A stretch of DNA of 64,000 nt, taken from NCBI GenBank assembly GCA_022836615.1, contig MU405253.1:211369-275368 (forward strand), given 5' to 3'. Below are positions 47,846-60,599 of the stretch, in pieces. The number at the start of each line of letters is the position of its first letter. Within the stretch, counting starts at the first letter, position 1. The notes under the pieces are model-generated. The model worked only from the letters and a program-made list of their open reading frames with translations. It searched no databases and was not told the origin of the DNA. The DNA is from Annulohypoxylon bovei var. microspora. Lineage: Eukaryota > Ascomycota > Sordariomycetes > Xylariales > Hypoxylaceae. The translations under genes were made by a program, and so were the position numbers.

Positions 47846-50800
47846 GATGTAATAACGTTTAATTACCGTTATTTTTAAAGTATATTAATAAAACGGTTAA
47901 TAAATGTTTTAACCGTGAAATTAATATATAAAAACCTTTTAAAAAAAACCATTTCATAACTTCTTTTTTTTTAACTTTTTATTTTAAATATTTTCATTAA
48001 TAAAATACATAATTTTACCGTTACATAAACTTTATTTTAATTTAAAACCTACTCGTTATAATATAATATTTAAAATCACTTATTTATTTTATTTTTTTAA
48101 TTTAAAAGTTTACCTTTGAAATTCCTTTTTTTTTAAATATATAAACGTTTACGTATTAATGTAATTCCTTTTAAATTACGATACGTTTAAAGTTTTATTT
48201 TTAATTTACATTTAATTTTTAAAAACTTTTATTTTTTTAAATAAAATTCCCCATATTAATGGTTATAAGGTTTTATTTTTACTTATAATAAAACACCTTT
48301 TAATACCATTTATTCCATTATTAATTAATAATAACATTTAAATTATTAAATAAAAGCTTTAATAAAAACATTAAATTATTTATTAATTAAATTAATTAAT
48401 TAAAACCCGCTTTTATTCCCTTAATTATATAATTTTAAATTAATAAATTTTCATTTATAATTAAAAATAAATTTTTAACCTTAAAAAAAACACCAAAACT
48501 TTTAATAACTTAAAAAACCACCCGATTAATTACTTAATAATAAAATTAAAAACTTATTCCTTTTTTTAAAAAAAAAAGGAAAAAAAAAACTTTATGCATT
48601 AATAAATCTTTTAATTAAAATAAATATACCCTTTAATTAAATTTATAATAAAACTTTATTATTTTACTTTTAAAGCTTAACATAATAAAAGCAAATCCAT
48701 TTTAAGCCGTATTATTCATTATTTTAAATAAATTAATAACGTTAAAAAATTAATCGTAAATCGTTTTTTTTCCTTTTATTCCCTTTTTTTTCTTTACTCC
48801 CCCCATTTTTTTTATTCCCTTTATTCCCTTTCACGCACTTTACTTTTTCACTTTAATTTATACGTTTTAAAACCTAATCGTCCTTTTAATAAAATAAAAT
48901 AATAAACTTAAAAAACCAAATAACTTTTAATATATTTTTAAAACATAATTAATATTTTTATTTTTATTTTTATTAAAAATCCGCATTAAAAACCTACATC
49001 TTTTATTAAATAACTTAAATTTTACATTTAAAAAATGGGAAATAAATATAAAAAATAAATTCCAAATTAATTAATAAAAATTCTTTAAAAAATATACTTA
49101 ACTTATATGGTTTTATTTATTTATTAAAAGCAAAACCAAATTAATTTTTTAATTTTTTTTTATTAAAAATAACATTAATTAATACATTAAGGTTAAATAA
49201 ATATACGATTTATTAAAATTATTATATAATAATTTTAACGTTAAAGTTTAAATTAAAAATAACTTTCATAAACTTAATATATAATTAAATAAATAATTCT
49301 TTAAATTTTACACGCTTTTTATATCGTTAATAAATAAAAAAGAAATTTTAATATTTAAATAAAAAAAGAAATTAAACCGCCGGTTAATTATTAATTTCCA
49401 CACTTAAACACTTTATTATTACTTAAATAAAAAAATAAAGTTTATTAAATTTAAAAACCTTTATTTAACGTTAATTTAATAACACGTTAAAGCCGTTTAA
49501 AAGAAAATTAACCTTATAATTTTTTAACTTTAACTTAAAATTAAAATTACTTTTAATATTATAAAAATAATTTTTATTAATTTTAATATTTTTTATTTAA
49601 TAATGGAAATTATAATTTAAATATATATAAAAGAACTTTTTTAAGTTCTTTTAATTCTTTATTAACGTAACGCTTTTATAACGCTTAATATTAATTTAAT
49701 TTATTATTTTTATAGGTAAAAAAACCATTTCTTTAATAATTATTTAACGCGTAATGTAAAAGCCAAAATAATAACCACCGTTTTAAAAAAAGAAGTAATG
49801 GAATATAATAAGGATAATATTAATTTAAAGTTAAAAAAAAATAACGTTTAAATAAAACCTTTAATTTAAACTTTCTTTTATATATTTATTTATTAATATT
49901 TATTTTTATTAATTTTAACTTTTTTAATCTTATAATAAAAAAATTATAATTTATAATTAATATATTAATTTATTTATAAAATATAAACATAATAATAACG
50001 ATACGAATGTTAATAAATACCAAAATATAAATATATATAATTGTTAATTAATAAAACGTATATTTAATAATAAATGTATAAAACTTCCCCACCATTTAAT
50101 TTAATTAATTTATTATAATAAAAGGCTTTAATAAATAAGTTATTAATTAAATTAATAAAATAATTTATATTAACATTTAAATATAAAGTAAAAATTTCCA
50201 TAATATATTTATTTTTTTAATAAATTTAAAGGACCACTTTTAATTCTAAATAATATTAAGGCTTAAATTTTTAATAAAATATAATATTATATTAAATAAT
50301 TAATATTAATAATTAATTTTCCTTAAATCGTTACTTTTTTACCATCGTTACATTTTTAATATTACATTAAAATTTTCCACCTTTTAAAAAAACGTAAATA
50401 AAATTATATAAAAAAATATAAAACATTATAATCGCTTTTAATTTTATACTTTAAAAAAAAAACCATAATAATATTTATATATTCCATAATAAACTTTATA
50501 ATTAAAATAAATTAATAACTTTTTATTATTATTTTACCTTTTTTTTTTTAACTTTTCATTAAATTTTTAATGTATTTCGTATTATTATCCATTATAAATA
50601 TTTATTTAATTTTAAGTTTAACGTTTATTAAAAAAATATTACATTTTTAATAAAACTTTAACGTAATTTACGGGTTATTAAACGCTTTTACTTTATTTTA
50701 TTAAAAACTTAATTTAACTTTTAAAAAAAAGTTATAATAAAAAAATAACCTTATTTAAAAATAAATCATAAAAAGGCTCCTTTTTTATTTACATAACTTA

Positions 50801-51055
50801 ATTAAAGTATTTTTAAAAAAAACAATAATTCGTTACCGCTTCACTAACCTTTTAATTATAAAATAAACTTAAAAAAAAGTATTAATTTTATTAAATTATA
50901 CTTTTTTTATAATATAAATATAAAACATTTATAAACTTTGAAAAAATACTTATTAAATTATTTATGTAAAAAATGGATTATATTTAATACGGTTAAATAT
51001 AAATCCCTTATTTTTTTCATAAAAAAATTAAAAAATAATTTAAAATTTTATATTA
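47846..51055 (+). mobile_element. RIP-degraded element B, truncated copy
   Basis: It starts with a terminal repeat at about 47846-48070 and then matches the reverse complement of 55640-58570 along its length. Clear anchors are the segments around 49790-49900 against 56770-56900, and 50590-51040 against 55660-56100 (AATTTACGGGTTATTAAACG appears in both). The far terminal repeat expected after 51055 is missing; element X sequence begins there instead. Confidence 0.62.
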
Positions 51056-51059
51056 ATTA

Positions 51060-53410
51060 TTAAAAATTAAACATTTACATTAAAAAAAATCATTACTTTT
51101 TCCCTTTAATTAATAAAACGTTAAAAAAGATCTTTAAAATTAAAATTTTTACAAAATTTAACATCCATTAAACCTTTTATTATATTAAAATAAACCTTAT
51201 TTTAAAAAACCTTATTACTTTTTAAACCTATTTTAAATCGTATAAATATTATATATTCCCTTTTAAATTAAATAATAAACTTAATACGTTTTAAAAATAT
51301 ATTAATTAAACCTTTTTTCATTTTTCAATAACTTTTATATAACGTATATAAATAATATTTTAATTTATTTAAAAAACCCATTCTTTTATAAATATCACAT
51401 ATAATAAATATTAAAACGTTTACGTTCCATTAACTTATAAATTAATATTTAAAAAAACAAATTTTCAATTACGAAAACTAAATTCTTAAAGTTTATTATT
51501 TTTACTTTTAATATAACCGTTAATTAAAATAAAATTAAAACGATTTAAAATTAAAAAATTCTTATTTAAGTTCAAAAATTTTAATCGTTTTTAAACTTTT
51601 ATAATTTCTATTAATAATTCGTATTAAAATATAATTAAATCACAAAACCTTTACATTTTTTCACCACCATTCCATATTAAATTTAAATTAATAAACACAT
51701 TAAAACGTTTAAAACGTTGAAAATAACTTTAACCATTTTTTTAATTTTAAAACACTTTTATAAAAGTTGAAAAATTAAATTAAAAACTAACACTTTTAAT
51801 AAAGTAATTTTTAAAGCTTTTTCATAATTAAATAAATTAAAAAATTAACATTTAATAACTTTTTTTTTTAAAATAATAACCTTTTTAAAATATAATTATT
51901 TTATTTATAATAAGGAGCTTTTTACCATTATAATAATAAGAAAACTTTAAAAATATATATTCGTTTTATTAAATAATAAATTTAATATATTTATAAATCA
52001 TTAAATGTTATAATATTTCGCCATTAAAAAAATGTTAAACTTTTATTAAATTAATTGAAATAAACATTTATTTTAATTTAATTATAAATTATATTATTAT
52101 TTAAAAAAAGAAAATATAATAATTAACACCTTATCTTAAAAAGCAATTAATTTAATTATTTAAAAAACGATTAAAAAGTATAATTAATCCGTTATTTTAT
52201 TACTTTTTTTAATATTTTATAATAAAATAAATCCTTTATAACCTTTAATTAATAAGCCTTTAATAAACTTATTATCTTTTAACTTTTAATACATTTTAAT
52301 TATAATAAAAAATTTTAAAAAAAAACCACTTTAAGATATTAAGTTAATTAATGCCATTTTAACGGTTAATTAAAATATTATCGAATTAAAAACATAATAT
52401 AAACAAGTTAAAAAAAGAAAAAATGGATACATTTTACAAAATGAATTATTATTTTAAAAAAAAAAATTAATGATTTTAAATAATAAAAAACTTTACATTA
52501 AATTATACGATAAATTCCACCGTCCCTTAAATTAAACACACTTAAATTAAAATAAAATACATATAATAATATTAAAAAAATACTTATGGTTTAACATAAA
52601 AATATTTATAAATTATTATTACATTTATTATAAATAATATTAAAGAAATTAAAACCTTAAGGTTAAATTAATAAACTTATTTTAACCACTTTTTATTAAC
52701 GAATAAATGTGGTAATATATTTCGATAAATTTTAAATCCATACCTTTTAATTATAAAAAAATTAATTTAATTTTAATAATCATTAATTAATTAAATAAAA
52801 AACCCTTTTTATTATTTATATATAAGATTTATATTACCGCATAATTCATAAACTTATATTATAAACATATTTAATATATTTATAAAACCTTTAAAATAAT
52901 TATATTTAATAAAAATCCTTAATTTATAACCGCTTTTTTAAACGAATTAATTAAATTTATTAAAGTAAACCTTTATAAATTAATAATAAAACATTTATAA
53001 TTTAATAATTAAATAAAGATTTTTAATTAATTCATTTAAATAAAATTATAACCTTTTATAAATTATTTTTAAAATAATTAATTAAAAATATTACCTTGCT
53101 TAAATTTTATATACACCATTTAACCGCATTTAAGCATAAAGCTTTTTTTCGTAAAAATAAAAATAAAATTTATTTTGAAAATAATTTTTAATTAATAAAT
53201 TTATATTTATAAATTTAAAACCTTTTAAAAAAAATTTAATTATATTATTATTTAATTATTAATGAAATGTTAAGCCTTTATTATATAATAAACTTATAAA
53301 AACCTTTTATTAATATAAAATTATTAAAACGAATAAATTAATAAAAAAAAACAATTAATAAATTAAATAATAAATAATTAAATATATATTTATAAAGATA
53401 ATTAATAAAT
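51060..53410 (-). mobile_element. RIP-degraded element X, right copy (inner part)
   Basis: The reverse complement of 45490-47843, recognisable over its whole length with frequent C/T and G/A differences. Together with the left copy it makes a long interrupted inverted repeat with arms of about 2.35 kb and the truncated element B in between. Confidence 0.65.
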
Positions 53411-53411
53411 A

Positions 53412-54850
53412 CGCGAGGTCCCCGCGCTCCGCGGATATAATACCCCCGAATTTCAAAATCCCGGGGTTTAATTAAGGTTTAACCTTAATTTAATTAAGGT
53501 TTAATTCTTCGATTTCCCATTTTATTACCTTTTTTTCATGAAATTATTTCGTTTACGGCAAGTGAAACAAGTTTATTTAAAACGCTTTATACCCCTTATA
53601 AACCTACTTTGTCGTTGCTTATTTCCATTATTTCGTTTTAATTAAGTTTTATTTATTTAATTAAGTTTAAATTAATTTAAAATAATTTTAAATAATTATA
53701 AGGTTTTTAACATTAAAAAAGGATTATTTAAGCATTTTAATATAATTTTAACGTTGTAAATTTTTTCCTTATAATTTAATTAAATGCATTAATATATTAC
53801 TTTATAATAAGCTTTTAAATGTATTTTAATTAAATGTATTAACATGTTAAGGTTTTAACCTTATATTAATTAAATTAATCATTAATTTCAAAGGTTAAAT
53901 TTAAAGCTTTTTTTTAATTACTTAATATAAAGGTTTTATTAAACTTCATTAATTTTTATATTATTAATTTTACATTTAAATTAATTGTTAAATTAATTAT
54001 TCAATTAATTATTTAATTAATTATTTAATTAATTATTTAATTAATTATTTAATTAATTGTTCAATTAATTATTTAATTAATTATTCAATTAATTATTTAA
54101 TTAATTAAAGTTTAAGTATTAATATTTTAATAATAAAACCTTTTATAAGAATATAACCAGGTTTATTTAATTTAATAATCTAAAAGCTTTCGAATGAATT
54201 TCATTATATCATTTGAACCTTGATTTTAATCGTTATAAAAATATTTTAAGTTTAAAAATCCATTCGTTTAAATCATTTAATTTCTTTAAAAAGGGGGTTA
54301 AAAATTAATATATTATTAATAATTATTTCAAGTTTTTCGATAATTAAGTGATTTCAACGCTTAAACCACCCTTTTACTCGTAATATATTAATAATAATAA
54401 TAAGTTAAAGTTTTATTAAAAATTAAATGATTTTTTATGTTTAAATTACTTAACTTTCCGTAATATATTATTAATAATATATTATTTTAATCTTTTCGTT
54501 AAATTAAAAGTTATATTTAACCGCAAATATCTTAATTATTAATGATTATAAAATAATGCAATATATTTTATTTAATTTTATTATTTAATTAATTATATTA
54601 TATAATATTTATATTAAATTACAACCTTTTTAATAAAAGTAATAATTAATTAAAGTTAATAAGTTATTTTAATAAAAGATATTTTTTTATACGTAAATTA
54701 AAAGGTATTTTAATTTATATAAAAATTTATATAACGAAACATATATTAATTACGCTTAAACCACTTGTGTTTTTATTATATTTTTTAATAATATATTAAT
54801 TATTTAATTCAAAAACCCCGAAATAATAACCCTTTATAAATTCGGGGCAA
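53412..54850. mobile_element. 1.44-kb insertion splitting the right copy of element X
   Basis: The left copy of X runs without interruption across the equivalent point near 45488, so this segment is an insertion. Its left end contains GCGAGGTCCCCGCGC followed by a perfect GC hairpin (CCGCG-CTC-CGCGG) and then CCCCCGAATTT...CCCGGGGTTTAA. Its right end, on the minus strand, has GCCCCGAATTT...TTTCGGGGTTTTT, so the ends share an inverted CCCCGAATTT...CGGGGTTT arrangement. A 12-bp tandem repeat lies inside. The GC hairpin at one end recalls Helitron 3' ends, but the expected CTRR is not seen, so class is open. Confidence 0.55.
53990..54108. repeat. 12-bp tandem repeat TTAATTAATTAT
   Basis: About ten units of TTAATTAATTAT or the variants TTAATTAATTGT and CAATTAATTATT run in tandem. 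The regular 12-bp period sets it apart from the surrounding random AT sequence. It lies within the 53412-54850 insertion. Confidence 0.75.
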
Positions 54851-54854
54851 ATTA

Positions 54855-55410
54855 CTTTTATAATAACTTAAATTACTTAATAATAAATCTTTTTAAAATG
54901 TTAATAAAGCTTTATTATAACGCTTTTAAAATTAATTTATTTTTAAATATAAAAATCCATTAAATTTTAAACGTAAACCGGTTAATTAAAACTTTAAATA
55001 ACTTAATCTTAAAGCAAGTAATAAATCCCTCGTTCCCAATGGAAATTAATAAAAAATAAAAATACAAAGTATTTAAAATATTAAATTTTAAATTTTTTAA
55101 AAAAAAATTCTAATATAAAATAAATTAAATAAATTACAACTTTAACTTAACATGGTATTCCTTTAAAAACTTTTTTAACACATTAATTAAAATAAAAAAC
55201 TTTTATAACTTATATTTTAAAGCCGTTAACCCTTTAATTAAACTTTAATAATAAATCGAAGTTATTATAAAAAATAAAATATTAAAAATAATGGATAAAA
55301 ACGATTTATTTACTATAAAAAAAGAAAAAATTAAAAGAATAAACCATAAATACATTAATAAATAATTTATTCCTTTTATAAATTAAATCTTTTTTTAAAA
55401 AGAAAAAGGT
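54855..55410 (-). mobile_element. RIP-degraded element X, right copy (outer part)
   Basis: The reverse complement of 44940-45490; the TTTCTTTTTTTATA and TTTTAATATTTTATT stretches are shared in the same order. It is separated from the rest of the right copy by the 53412-54850 insertion and abuts an element-B terminus at 55418. Confidence 0.62.
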
Positions 55411-55417
55411 TATATAA

Positions 55418-58400
55418 TAACGTTTAATTACCGTTACTTTTAAAATATATTAATAAAATAATTAATTAATATTTTAACCGTAAAATTAATATATAAAAAC
55501 CTTTTAAAGGAAATTATTTCGTAACTTTTTTTCTTTTAATTCTTTACTTTAAATATTTTCATTAATAAAATATATGGTTTTACCGTCGCATAAACTTTAT
55601 TTTAATTTAAAACTTATTCGCCGTAATAATCGACATAAAATTATAAGCTACCTTTTAATTTTTTCGCAAAAAAAACGAAAAATCCATATTTAACCGCATT
55701 AAATACGATTTATTTTTTACGTAAATAATTTAATAAATATTTTTTTAAAACCCGTAAATATTTTATATTTATATTATAAAAAAAATATAATTTAGTAAAA
55801 TTAACACCTTTTTTTAAATTTATTTTATAATTAAAAAGCTAATAAAACGGTAATAAATCGTTATTTTTTTTTTAAAATATTTTAATTAAATTATATAAAT
55901 AAAAGGAAAACCTTTCCATGATTTATTCCCGGGTAAAATTATTTTTTTATTATAACCTTTTTTAAAAAATTAAATTAAACTTTTAATAAAATAAAATAAA
56001 AGCGTTTAATAACCCGTAAATTACGTTAAAGTTCCGTTAAAAATATAATATTTTTTTAATAAACGTTAAACTTAAGATTAAATAAACGTTTATAATAAAT
56101 AATGGTATAAAATGCACCGAGGATTTAATGAAAAGTTAAAAAAAAAAAAAATAATAATAAAAAATTATCGATCCATTTTAACCATAAAGTTTATCGTGGA
56201 ATATATAAATATTATAATGGTTTATTTTTCTTTTAAAACATAAAATTAAAACCGATTATAATATTTTATATCTTTTTATATAATTTTATCCACGTTTTTT
56301 TAAAAGGTGGAAAATTTTAACGTAATATTAAAAGCGTAATAATAACGGGAAAATAACGATTTAAAGAAAATTAATTATTAACGTTAATTATTTAATATAA
56401 TGTCGTATTCCGTTAAAAATTTAAACCTTAATATTACTTGAAATTAAAAGCGATTTTTTAAATTTATTAAAAAAATAAATACGTTATAAAAACTTTTATT
56501 TTATATTTAAATGTTAATATAAATTATTTTATTAATTTAATTAATAATTTGTTTATTAAAGCCTTTGGTTATAATAAATTAATTAAATTAAATAATAAAA
56601 AAGTTTTATATATTTATTATTAAACACGTGTTTTATTAATTAACGATTATATATATTTATATTTTAATATTTTTTAACGTTTATATTATTATTACCACGT
56701 TTATATTTTATAAATAAATCGATATATTAATTATAAATTATAATCCTTTTATTATAAGGTTTAAAAAATTAAAATTAATAAAAATAAATGTTAACGAATA
56801 AATATATAAAAAGGAATTTAAATTAAAAGTTTTATTTAAACGTTATTTTCTTTTAACTTTAAATTAATATTATTTTTATTATATTCCGTTACTTTTTCTT
56901 TTAAAACGGTGGTTACCGTTTCGGCTTTCGTGTTACGCGTCGGGTAATTATTAAAAAAATAACCTTTTTATTTATAAAAGTAATAAATTAAATCCGTGTT
57001 AAGCGTTGCGAAAACGTTACGTTAATAAAAAATTAAAAAAGCTTAAAAAAACTTTTTTATACGTGCCCGGGTCATGATTTCCGTGATTAAGTAAAAAATG
57101 TTAAAACCGATGGAAATTATTTTCGTAACGTTAAAAGTAACTTTAACCTTAAATTAAAGTTAAGAAATTATTAAATTAATTTTTTTTTAAATGACTTTAA
57201 CGCATTGTTAAATTAATGTAAAATAAAGATTTTTAAATTCGGTAAATTTTATTTTTTTATTTAAATAATAATAAAAAACTTAAATGCGAAAATTAACGGT
57301 TAATTAACGGTTTAATTCCTTTTTTCATTCGGATATTAAGATTTTTTTTTCATTTATTAATAATATAAAAAACGCGTAAAACTTAAAAAATTACTCGTTT
57401 AATTATATATTAAATTTATAAAAATTATTTTTAATTTAAATTTTAACGTTAAAATTATTATATAATAATTTTAATAAATCGTATATTTATTTAACTTTAA
57501 TATATTAATTAATATTATTTTTAATAAAGAAAAATTAAAAAATTAATTTTATTTTATTTTTAATAAATAAATAAAATTATGTAAATTAAATATAATTTTT
57601 AAGGAATTTTTATTAATTAATTTAAAGTTTATTTTTCATGTTTATTTTTTATTTTTTAAACGTAAAATTTAAACCATTTAATAAAAAACGTAAATCTTTA
57701 ATATAAATTTTTAATAAAAATAAAAATAAAATTATTAATTATGTTTTAAAAATACGCCGAAGGTTATTTAATTTTTCGGGCTCGTTATTTTATTTTATTA
57801 AAAAAACAATTAAATTTTAAAATGCATAAGTTAAAGTAAAAAAATAAAAGGCGTAAAAAGGAATAAAAAAAATAAAAAAAAAACCGATTTATAATCGGTT
57901 TTTTAACATTCTTAATTTATTTAAAATAATAAATAATACGGCTTAAAATAAATTTACCTTTATAATATTAAGCATTAAAAACGAAATAATAAAGTTTTAT
58001 TATAAATCCGATTAAAAAGCACGTTCGCTTTAATTAAAAAATTTATTAATAAATAAAACTTTTTTTTTTTTTTCCTTTTAAAAAGAAAAACAAGCTTCCA
58101 ATCCCATTACTAAGCAATTAATCGGATAATTCTTCGAACTATTAAAGATTTTAACGTTTTTTTTAAGGTTAAAATTTTATTTTTAACCGTAAATAAAAAT
58201 TCATCGGTTTAAAATTATATAATTAAAAAAATAAAAATAAATTTTAATTAATTAATTTAATTAATAAATAACTTAATATTTTCATTAAAGCTTTTATTTA
58301 ATAATTTAAATACTATCGTTAATTAATAATAAAATAAATAATATTAAAAAATATTTTATTATAAATAAAAACAAAGTTTTATAATTATTAATATAAAGAA

Positions 58401-58795
58401 TTTCATTTAAAAAAATAAAAACTTTTAAAAATTAAATATAAATTAAAAATAAAACTTTAAATATATCGTAACTTAAAAAAAATTAAATTAATACGTAAAC
58501 GTTTATATATTTAAAAAAAAAAATTTTAAAAATAAACTTTTAAATTAAAAAAATAAAACGAATAAATAATTTTAAATATTATGTTATAATAAATAAATCT
58601 TAAATCGGGACAAAGCTTATGCGATGGTAAAACCATATACTTTATTAACGAAAATATTTAAAATAAAAAATTAAAAAAAAAAAACCACGAAATAATTTCT
58701 TTTAAAAAGTTTTTATATATTAATTTTATAACCGGGACATTAATTAATTAACTTTGTTAATATATTTTAAAAATAATAACAATTAAACGCCGTTA
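55418..58795 (-). mobile_element. RIP-degraded element B, copy with both terminal inverted repeats
   Basis: About 3.4 kb bounded by inverted repeats of roughly 220 bp: left 55418-55640, and right about 58570-58795 in opposite orientation. The outer motif is TAATAACGTTTAATTACCGT on the left, mirrored by CAATTAAACGCCGTTAT on the right. The interior is the reverse complement of 48080-51055. No reading frame remains. Terminal inverted repeats point to a DNA transposon, but the family cannot be named without a repaired consensus. Confidence 0.62.
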
Positions 58796-59236
58796 TAAAA
58801 AAAAAATTAAAATAAAATATATAAATTATAATAAAAAAAAATTAAATTAATTAAATTTTAATAATTATTAATACTTTTAATTATATAACGATTTATATGC
58901 GGTTTTAAATACCTTTTAACATTTTTTATATAATAAATAAAATTTATAACATTTATATAATAAATTTAACATTATTTATAAAAAATATATTTTTTATTTT
59001 ATATTTTTTTTAAAAAAACGGTAATTTAATAATATATAAATAAAATTATAACGTAATATAAATAATTTAATATCGTAAATAATATTTAATTTAATTAAAA
59101 ATAAAAAATAATTTTTTTAAATTATAATTTTAAATATTATATAATAAAATATAATTAAAAAAAATTTATAATTATAATATAAAAAATTAAAATTAATTAT
59201 AAAAAAATAAAAGGTTTTTTATTTTAATTATTATTA

Positions 59237-59406
59237 TTAATAATAAAAGGGATTTATTAATTAAAAAAAGCTTTATAACTTTATGTGGCTTTATATAATT
59301 TGTGTTATATAAGGTTACATTTAATATAAACTTTAAAATAAGTAATTTATACGTTTACATAATTATAAAATCGTAATATATTATACGGTATTATACGTAA
59401 CGTTAC
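59237..59406 (+). repeat. 170-bp direct repeat, left copy
   Basis: The segment AATAAAAGGGATTTATTAAT...CGTAATATATTA...GTAACG is repeated in the same orientation at 60424-60594. Differences are almost all transitions. The two copies could be the long terminal repeats of a small degraded retroelement. Confidence 0.7.
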
Positions 59407-60423
59407 GTGACTTATTGCTTTTATAATAATATTTCTTCCGTTTTAAGTAATTATTCGAAAAATTAAATCACGGTTTTCAAGCCTTTTAATTTAAAAAGGA
59501 AAAATTAATAACATCGGGATTTAAGGATGTTACATCGTTATAAACTTAAATTAATAAACTAAAAAAAGCTTTGAAAAAATTAACGATTAAATATAAAAAC
59601 CTTAATAATATAACGTTATTATTTTTACTTTTATTAACGAACGATATAAACTTATATAATAATGGTAATTTTATTACATACGTTATAACTTTCATATATT
59701 TAATTTCATGAAACAACGATATAAAAAATAAAATTTTAAATATATAAATATAAATACGTTTTATTCGTAACTTTAAAAATAAAATCACAAATATATAAAT
59801 GTGGGTACGTTTTATTTACGGTGTTAAAAAATAAATTATTCGGTAATATACTTTATTAAAATTTCGCAATTATATTAATAAAATATTTAATAAAATAACT
59901 AATAAAAGTAATAACCATATTATAAATTAAAATAATAAAAAATATTAAAAATATAAAAAACCGGGAAATATTTACCGAAATTACCTTAGTAATAATAAGG
60001 TTAATAAAGCTTATAAAATTAATAAATTAAAAAATGAATTTAAGGTAATACGGGTATTTTTTTAAATGTTAAAGCTTAAAAAGTATTATTAAACTTAAAA
60101 AACGTTATTAAAATAAATAACGGAGTTATAAAATTAATTAATTATTTATGGGATCGTATATAAAAGTGTTAAATAAATTAAAATATATTATAATTTATTA
60201 TAATAATTAATTAATTAAACTTTTAAAAGGTAAAAATGTAAATAATAATAAAATCTTTATAATATATATAACGGTAATTAAAGGTTAAAAAAGGTTAAAT
60301 AAAAGTTAAAAAAAGTTAAATAAAGTTAAAAAAAATTAAAACAAGGTTATAAAAGGTAATAATAAAATTAAAAATAATATTTTTAAATGGCGTTTAAATG
60401 GCATTAACGTTAAAAAAACGTAT
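59407..60423 (+). mobile_element. Possible miniature LTR element body between direct repeats
   Basis: About 1 kb lies between the two 170-bp direct repeats. Near its right end is a purine-rich GGTTAAAAAA-type series (60285-60360) where a polypurine tract would be expected. No coding sequence is visible. It may be a non-autonomous LTR element or merely two insertions of a short repeat. Confidence 0.4.
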
Positions 60424-60594
60424 TAATAATAAAAGGGATTTATTAATTAAAAAAAACTTTATAACTTTATGTGGTTTTATATAATTTATACCATATAAAA
60501 TTACATTTAACATAAGTTTAAAAACAAGTAATTTATACGTTTACATAACCATAAAATCGTAATATATTACATGGTATTATATGTAACGTATTAT
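60424..60594 (+). repeat. 170-bp direct repeat, right copy
   Basis: The counterpart of 59237-59406 in the same orientation, with shared TTTATGTGG and AAATCGTAATATATTA landmarks. Both copies are mutated by transitions, consistent with RIP acting on duplicated DNA. Confidence 0.7.
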
Positions 60595-60599
60595 AATTT

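Noticed and set aside
59546..59788. 80-codon open frame inside the AT block (minus strand)
   Set aside because: It is composed almost only of I, K, L, F, N, Y codons, as expected by chance in very AT-rich DNA with an occasional missing stop; no motif and no splice context.
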